Below are positions 57,661-64,000 of a stretch of DNA of 64,000 nt, in pieces. The stretch is from Tetrastigma voinierianum (taxonomy: Eukaryota; Streptophyta; Magnoliopsida; Vitales; Vitaceae). The number at the start of each line of letters is the position of its first letter. Position 1 is the stretch's first letter. Location: assembly GCA_016808115.1 (NCBI GenBank), contig JAEQBH010002177.1:620001-684000 (forward strand). Reading direction: 5' to 3'. The notes under the pieces were generated by a model, which was not told the DNA's origin, did no database searches, and was given only the letters and a program-made list of their open reading frames with translations. The translations under genes and the position numbers were made by a program.

Positions 57661-59063
57661 AAGTTCTCATGACTGAGCTTGTCACAGCAACCATATTTCT
57701 TTTCTAATGCACTTGGTGCTCCTTGTATGCTTCCCACATAGTAGGATAGTGCCCCTCCATTTTGTTAGGGATCTTTTTATCGAGCAATAATTGGCCGATC
57801 AAGAAAAGACAAGAATGCCATAAAAAAGCACTCCAGCTTGGACACAACTTTCCAAACCACATCGGCTGCTCCCTTTCCCATGGAGCACAGATTTAGCACC
57901 CATAGAGATGATCTGCTCATAGTTTTCCACTCATCTCCATATCATTTTCCAGTTCAAATTTCACCTATAATTTTTAATTGTAGTTCTGCTTCTCAAATGC
58001 AAGGCGCTAACAGTTTTCTATTTTATCCAAATGATTTTCCAGTTCAAATTTGACCTATAATTTTCACCATAAGTCTTGCTTATTCCTCCAATGCAATTTT
58101 TTGCTTCTATTTCCAATCTAGTCTCTAAGGCATATGTATTAAGCTCTTATCACATTAAGATTTTTTTTTATCTTCTACCACCAATTTTTTATTTTAAGAA
58201 AATGAAGGAAACACGAATAATGGGTTGATTTAGAAGTCTTATTCAGATCATGAAAAGAGTTCTATATAATTTACTCACGTTGAACTGGTATGTAATTGTG
58301 GACGTATTTCGAGAACTTTATTTGCTTCTTCTTTTTAACATTTACAGAGCTAAAATAAAAGTTAGGCACAACGAATAAATTAAGTTTCCTTATCAATAGC
58401 CTATTGATCATGTTGACAAAATGAGGCAAGAAGACTAGTGCAAATATAGATTCAAAGGTTTCAAAATGATAAAACAAAGAACCTTCCCAAAAACAACCTA
58501 GTTTATCCCCAGGTGTTCAAAATACCAACAGGTGTAGCGGAAAAAACACTTTCAGGTAGTAAGAATCCAATGTAACCACATGGAATTCATCCACGGGGCA
58601 AACACAAGTTCAAACCACTATCCAAAATTTATTACTATGCAGTCCTCAATTCCGTCGTCACTCACTAGTTTGCACCATGGTAAACTAAGAAAGCCAGCCC
58701 AAACTAAAACTTCTCGTCACTACATTGCATTCAGCAACCAAACATCAGACCCAGCCCAGAAATTCATCACAAAAATTCACAGCATGCAAAATCAACAAAC
58801 TCGAGTAAAACACAAAGAAAATCGATCAAACACACTAATCGACCTAGAGGTTCCAATCACCAAACTGCCAAATTAAGCCTCAAAACCTAAGGGTTTCCAC
58901 AAACAAACAATAGAAACATAAACTTTCCACATACAGAAGACCTAATCCAATTTCAGAACCCTAAAAAAATCACCAACAATAATCGCAAACGTAGGTCAAT
59001 ATTCAACAATAAAATACCAGAAATGCAAAACAAAACAAAAATCTAAAATCGAAAGCCTTACAG
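57661..59063. other. Non-coding; T-rich on minus strand, presumed intron
   Basis: On the minus strand it is T-rich directly after the 59063 donor, as in plant introns. Two related ~35-bp phrases with TTTTCCAGTTCAAATTT lie at about 57945 and 58033. No gene. Confidence 0.5.
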
Positions 59064-59390
59064 AAACGCGCGGAACAATCCAGAATCAAATGCCTCGCAC
59101 AATCCCACTAGATTACTAAAACGTCGACGTTTCACGAGGCGCGAGCGGACAGTCCCGGCGAATCAACGGAAGGGCATCGCCGGAGCATACGTAGGTTTAT
59201 ATGTAAGCAAAATCTCCGCGGGAACGAAAAGGGGCGAAGATTGCAAACAACAGATAATTGAGGGTCTCTGTGGCAGAAGATTTTCAACTGGTGTGATTGG
59301 AAAGGGCGAGTGGGAGCGAGGGGTTTTGGGTGTGTCCTTGGCTGCCTTCCCTCTGGGGTTGAAGCTCCTAAGAAGCAAATAGGATTTTTA
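59064..59390 (-). other. Probable non-coding first exon (5' UTR) of the C3H gene
   Basis: On the minus strand this stretch is GC- and pyrimidine-rich (CCAAAACCCCTCGCTCCCAC) with no conserved frame. It ends CGCGTTTCT|GTAAGG at 59064/59063, a strong donor, and is followed by T-rich intron-like sequence. The next good acceptor followed by gene sequence on this strand is 38794. The link between the two is inference; a transcript starting here could instead be a separate non-coding RNA. Confidence 0.5.
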
Positions 59391-59646
59391 TTTTTATTAT
59401 TGTTGTTTATTTATTGTTTTATATTTCTTTCTTTTTCTATTTCCAGAAGGAGAACGATCAGTAAATAAACCGGGGAGAGGGCGAAACTGAAAATTAGAGA
59501 TTTAAATTCTTCACCCAATAGGATCCCATAAATTGAATACTGACCCTTTATTTTCTGAAATTACACTGGTGTGCCGATCTGATTTTGGTCATTACTCAAT
59601 TTGCATGTTGTCGACTTAATATATATATATATATATATATATATAC
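59391..59646 (-). promoter_or_regulatory. Candidate promoter of the C3H gene
   Basis: The minus strand has a GAAATATAAAACAATAAAT stretch about 40 bp upstream of the GC-rich exon, and an (AT)n run at 59619-59645. Only position and composition support this. Confidence 0.35.
59619..59645. repeat. (AT)n microsatellite
   Basis: About 13 AT dinucleotides. A shorter TA run lies at 59841-59856. Confidence 0.95.
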
Positions 59647-59914
59647 AAAATTTTTGGTTAAAATGCATCAAAAACTCTAAATTCGTGAATTAACCATTTC
59701 CTATGTTTTTTTTTATATAAAATATATTTTGGACAAAAATCTCCTTCCCCATTTCATATATTTACTTTATCTTTGGTTATTTTTACAAAAAAAATAAAAA
59801 TGACATTTTTATCAAAATTATATCAAAAATTAATAAATAGTATATATATATATATAATAAGTTGAAGGATTACAACAAATTTTCATTTTAAAACTAGAGT
59901 ATGTTGTTATTCAA

Positions 59915-60082
59915 TTTTTTTTTTTTTGTTATCTATTTATTTTGCATTTCATGATAGTATTATGATATTTCACAATTTTATTTTCACTATGACTCAAACC
60001 AAATTTATCCCCCTCATACTCGAACCGTAAACATCTTCCCTCCTTATGCCCATTTTAGCTCTTAACCATTTGAGCTATGCCC
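59915..60082 (-). mobile_element. tRNA-derived SINE, minus strand
   Basis: Minus-strand start GGGCATAGCTCAAATGG contains an A-box-like TAGCTCAAATGG, and GGTTCGAGTAT about 50 bp on is a B box. The 3' end is an A-run of 13 (T-run in plus at 59915-59927). TATTCAA flanks both sides (59908-59914 and 60083-60089), a short target-site duplication. Length about 168 bp. Confidence 0.65.
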
Positions 60083-60162
60083 TATTCAAACAATTTTGTA
60101 TTTTATTTGATTTAAGGAATGGTGATGGTTCGAAATTTAAGATGTAACATATTTATGTTGGA

Positions 60163-60284
60163 ACCAATGAGGCTTTGGTTTAATGGTTAAGGGTTGGAAA
60201 TGGCATAAGGAATAACCAGGCTTGAGTTTTCATGAAAGCAAAATGTTGCAACTTTGTAATGTCAAGTGAATAAATATTAAAAAA
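60163..60284 (+). mobile_element. tRNA-derived SINE, plus strand, with 17-bp target duplication
   Basis: An A-box-like TGGTTTAATGGTTAAGG at 60177 and a B-box-like AGGCTTGAGTTTTC at about 60220 lie 40 bp apart. The element ends in an A-run. AACATATTTATGTTGGA (60146-60162) and AACATATTTATGTCGGA (60285-60301) flank it with one mismatch. About 122 bp. Confidence 0.72.
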
Positions 60285-60796
60285 AACATATTTATGTCGG
60301 ATACTAACTTAAATCATTGATATGTGTATTAATTTTAAGGAAAAATGCAACTCCTTACACTTTCAAATGTTAAAACTAGCCTTAACACTTTCATACTTGT
60401 TGACATTTACGTCATGCATTTTAAAATATTAAAACTAGCCCTAACATGTTAAAATGTCGATTGCAAGCTTTGAAGGGGACTTCTTCCTAGAATTGATGTA
60501 ACACCCAAATTATCACTGCCAGTTTATAACGTATTTTAAGGTATAATAAGCAGTAAAGTATATTTATTCGGAATAAAATAAAAGAAACAGCAAAGTATGA
60601 ATGTCATAAGTTAAATTCTGAATAATAAAGAAGATTTGAAATTTTATTGTAAAATATTATAAATTGATTTGAATATTATAAGAGTTGGAGGGCCAGTAAA
60701 ATAAAAAGGGATAAGATCAAATAAGGATAAGACCAAAATAAATATCTTGCATTTTGTTCTTTTGAGAAAAAAGGAGGAAAGCGAATCTGAAAGAGA

Positions 60797-60820
60797 AAGA
60801 AGAAGAAGAAGAAGAAGAAG
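60797..60820. repeat. (GAA)n microsatellite
   Basis: Eight GAA units in the purine-rich start of the E4 LTR. Confidence 0.92.
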
Positions 60821-61435
60821 ATTAATTATGGAGATTTGAGTATAGGTATGGATACATGTCTTGGGTTGTATGGAAGTCTAGTTTTGAATTTATAAAGTTT
60901 GAATCGTAGTTAAGAAGCTACTCTATCTTTGTGTATGGTTTGGGTTTAGGAACTCCCCCAAACTCCTTTTCTTTGTAGGGTTGAGTTAAGAAGAACTTTA
61001 AGGCTTCTAAATGGGTGTGAGGAAAGTGCAGTTATGATTGAACCCGGGAAAATTCCCTATTATGATCATATACGATTATTCGGATCTTAGACGGATTGTT
61101 GGGTCCTTAAATACAGGGAGATTCCAAAGTGAGTCCTTCCACAGTAAATTGTAGCCACATCAATGAACTTGATGTTGGGCACTGAATTACTCGATTTGGA
61201 CCTCACATGGGCGAGTTATGGTGCTGATACGAACGGTCAGGCTGGGTGAGGTCGTCAGGCAAAGGGGGTCGTCGATTGAGACGGTGGTCGTCGCGGTGGT
61301 GCGATCCAACGGGGGGTCGTGAGCAGTCGTCGGTGAGCGGTGAATTCGTCGGCGTTGGTCGTCAGTGGTGCGTCAAACGAGGGTCGTCGGTGAGCGTTGT
61401 TCGCCCGGCGGTGGCCATTTCGTCGAGGCGGCTCA

Positions 61436-62125
61436 CAGCGAGACCTCCAACCCAGGAGGTCATATCTCGCCGTTTGAACTCCGATTTGGGTGTTCTTGGA
61501 CTCTATGGAAAGCCCATTGAGTCAGGTCCATCCATTTGCCTGAGAAGATATTAGATGTCAGGCCGAGGTGTTAGGCCAGGCTCGTCACTTTAGGTGTAGC
61601 TCAGGCGCCAGTTCGGTCGGCTCGTCGAGGCGAAGTGCGCATGACCTCAACTTGGAAGGTCATATCTCACATTCGTTTGAACTCAGGTTGGGTGTTCTTG
61701 GGGACTCTATGGAAGCCCATTGGGTCAAGTCCATCCATTTGCCTGATGAGGATATTGGATATCGGGCCGGGTGTTAGACCCAGGCTCAAACCAGCCGGTG
61801 TAGCTCGTCGGTTCGGGTCGGCTCGTCGAGGCCCGGCTCGCGCATGACCTCGATTTCGAGAAGGTCATATCTCATTCGTTTGAACTCCGATTTGGGTGTT
61901 CTTGGACTCTCGCCGGCCCATTGAGTCAAGAGTCCAAATCCATTTGCCTGGGAGGATGGTAGATGTCAGACCGGGTGTTAGACTGGGCTCGTCGCTTGGT
62001 GGCTCGTCGATTCAGGTCGGCTCGTCGAGGTAATTGCGCGTGACCTCCCACGACGGAAGGTCATGTATCTCATTCGTTTGAACTCCGGTTGGGTATTCTT
62101 GGGTACATGGAAGGCGTTGAGTCAA
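61436..62125 (+). repeat. ~200-bp tandem modules in the E4 LTR, about 3.4 copies
   Basis: The phrase GGTCATATCTC(G/A)...GTTTGAACTC(C/A)G starts modules near 61457, 61659, 61863 and 62060. Each also has TTGGGTGTTCTTGG, CCCATTGAGTCA and TCCATTTGCCTG in fixed order, then GTTAGGCCAGGCTCGTC-like phrases. Spacing is 198-204 bp. Confidence 0.88.
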
Positions 62126-63337
62126 TAATTCATCAATAGACAGCTTGACAGATTGGAACTCATATTGGATTTCGAGAAAACCGCAGTAGTAGGTAAATAC
62201 GAGGTAACCATAGTTATTTGTATTATGAGCGCTATTATGAATTCATAAATAGATTTCATGCAAATTATACGATTATAAGCATAGTTATTTATGCATATAA
62301 TGAAGTATAAGTATAAAGATATGAATGGCAGTTGTATATATATCTCATATGATTCTAGAATGTGATAATTATTCGGAGATATGAGATATATCTTGAACAT
62401 AAAATACATATTGATTATGCAGCAGAATGGTAGAGGGATAGATGGGCATGCCTATTAGGAAGAATAAGTCTGCGACATATAGGTTATATTCGAATGGGAC
62501 CACAGAGTGTGGGTGATGACATAGATCCGGGTTTGGATCGGGTGGCCCGAGAAAGGGGTCACCCCACGGGCGCCTCCCGGGCCCACCATTGGATAGTCAT
62601 TTATCAGACGGTGATGATACCTTCGGGTATATTATATTCTGGCGTATAGGGCCCTCATGGATCCTTTATTTCATACAATTGAATATAGCATATCGGGTCC
62701 TCATGGATTATAGTATTCTATGTCAGCTCCCTGAGTTTATACGGACATGAAACATAAAGAAATGTGAGGTATATGCAAAGGAAATGAAACTGGAAGCATA
62801 GCCTTTGCTATGTGATGATAGTATACGATTCTGAAACAAAGTAAAAATCTGAATTCATGAAAATATCACGGAAGATGATATAAAATGGCTGGATATGATA
62901 AGTATATATATGAGAAATGACAAAAATATATCTTTATTATATGGCATTATAAATTGTATAAAAGTGGTGACTCTTAATGATCGTGGCTTCCACTAAGCGT
63001 AAAGCTTATACGGGTGTTGTCCAGTGTAGAGTATAGAAGAAGCCCGGAGAGACGAGGACAATCCACGTAGTGATGAAAAGTACGCATGTATTAGGTACTT
63101 GGCTGAAGGCGCTGCATTATATTTTTGTATATGAAATTTTGTAAACCCAGTGCCAAATATTGTAAATGTTGAACATTTCCATATTTTAGAGCTTATATAT
63201 ATTTTGTAATCCAAACACTCTGAATGTAATACAAAGTTAATTGTTTAACATTATATGATTATGCGAGTGTAAAGGTTATAAGTATGTCAAAGGTGACTCA
63301 CTTGTCATCCTAATAGGGTTGGGGCGTTACGGTTTAG

Positions 63338-63490
63338 TGGTATCGAGGCACATCCGGATTTAGTTGGACCCATGATCGGGTCGGTTCGGAGAAAGGGTGT
63401 GCAGTTTAGTGGTATGAGCATCCGGTTGGTTCGGATGTGATGGGTCGGTCGGAGAAAGGGTTATTCACAGTTTAGTGGGTATAGGCCTAG
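63338..63490 (+). repeat. E4 primer-binding region in two and a half tandem copies
   Basis: TTTAGTGGTATCGAGGCAC (63333), TTTAGTGGTATGAGCATCCGG (near 63405) and TTTAGTGGGTATAGG (near 63473) each follow a CAG or similar, with GGTCGGTTCGGAGAAAGGGT-like phrases between. The unit is about 70 bp. Only the first copy sits at the LTR end. Confidence 0.7.
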
Positions 63491-63781
63491 GTTTTGGCGT
63501 TTACGGAAAACCTAGGGTTTTAAAGCGCTCTTGAAGATAAGGTATACATGATAGAAAGCCTATGTTTAGTAATGTGTGGGCTTTGATGTGGATGTCCTTG
63601 TGTTTTGTATGGATGGATCGTCCAGGAAGGCTGGCGGAGTGTCGACCAGTGGGACAGGGTTATCGACACGAGCCTTGATAATGTGCCTAATGAACCCACG
63701 GAAGCCCTTCTTTGAGAATGTCGCGGGTGCCATTTCTGGGTTTTGGATGGGTCAGGCACTCTCTAAAGGCTCGTAACCACA

Positions 63782-64000
63782 GTGGAAGACATGGAAGCGG
63801 AGGAATTCTGTGGGTCGAGCATGGAAGTCGAGGCCACAGTGCAGTTTAGAAAGCTAGAGAGGGTATTAGAAGAGGTTAGATGTCCTCCTGATCAGAGAGC
63901 ATCATGTGCAGTCTCACTATTGCAGGGTGAGGCATATGATTGGTGGAAACTAGTACTCAAAAGTCCAAGGATTCAGTCCTGACATGGAATTCTTGTCAAA
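63782..64000 (+). pseudogene. E4 gag, N-terminal part, cut by window end
   Basis: A 66-codon frame reads RKLERVLEEVRCPPDQRASC, AVSLLQGEAYDWWKLVLKSP, the start of the retrotransposon gag domain of Del/Tekay elements. It closes at a TGA in ...RIQS near 63982, so gag is already broken, although the window ends just after. It lies about 450 bp after the primer site. Confidence 0.8.

Larger units (their letters stand above)
60497..63331 (+). mobile_element. 5' LTR of a plus-strand gypsy element (E4), about 2.8 kb
   Basis: It starts TGTAACACCCAAATTATC and ends GGGGCGTTACG; TGTAAC and GTTACG form the short terminal inversion. A primer-like TGGTATCGAGG follows at 63338 and a Del-type gag fragment at 63.79 kb. 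Inside are a (GAA)n leader, four ~200-bp tandem modules (61436-62120) and a TATA-rich part. Internal genes and 3' LTR lie beyond the window. Confidence 0.82.

Noticed and set aside
59163..59378. 71-codon minus-strand ORF in the GC-rich exon
   Set aside because: No conserved residues, and its position before a donor site fits a 5' UTR exon better; it could be an upstream ORF but nothing supports translation.
61246..61847. Plus-strand ORFs of 69-102 codons in the E4 LTR
   Set aside because: They arise from the GC-rich ~200-bp tandem modules of an LTR and have no recognised domain.

Overview
This is a window of a plant nuclear genome, most likely a woody eudicot. The retroelement families and the one host gene resemble grapevine (Vitis) sequences as I remember them; that taxonomic guess is inference. 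It is accessory, repeat-rich DNA: most of it is nested LTR retrotransposons, with LINE, SINE and MITE fragments. One recognisable host gene runs on the minus strand. Nearly every coding stretch carries stops and frameshifts, so single reading frames understate what is there.

Layout. 1-7986: minus-strand Ty3/gypsy element (E1, Del/Tekay-like) with a complete 5' LTR (5475-7986), gag-pol remnants, and a 3' LTR cut by the window edge. E1 sits inside the 5' LTR of a plus-strand Tat-lineage gypsy element (E2). 7987-26933: E2, with a truncated 5' LTR, primer site, gag-pol (8.6-14.0 kb), a long tandem-repeat block after pol, an antisense spliced ORF with its own TATA box (26.03-22.30 kb, minus strand) and a 3' LTR. 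Other LTR-type sequence, a probable Harbinger MITE and a second antisense-ORF fragment are embedded between pol and the main antisense ORF.

27-31.7 kb: mostly anonymous DNA with an RPM1-like LRR scrap and a plus-strand LINE tail. 31.77-38.79 kb: four exons of a minus-strand gene for a CCCH zinc finger/RRM protein of the plant C3H27/C3H41 (RBM26/27-like) type. A GC-rich, pyrimidine-rich exon with a consensus donor at 59.06-59.39 kb is probably its 5' UTR exon, which would make the first intron about 20 kb. That interval holds L1 LINE 3' ends, a minus-strand Copia element (46012-56490) and a plus-strand Copia element (46.67-51.77 kb) nested in its RNase H region.

59.6-60.3 kb: upstream region with two SINEs in opposite orientation, each with a visible target-site duplication. 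60497-64000: 5' LTR, primer site and gag start of another plus-strand gypsy element running off the window.

I see no bacterial-type operon, CRISPR array, rRNA or confident tRNA gene. The most unusual items are the antisense gene inside E2, the giant transposon-filled 5' UTR intron, the duplicated RNase H segment around the inner Copia element, and the indel damage in an otherwise complete conserved gene, which may be assembly error rather than biology.
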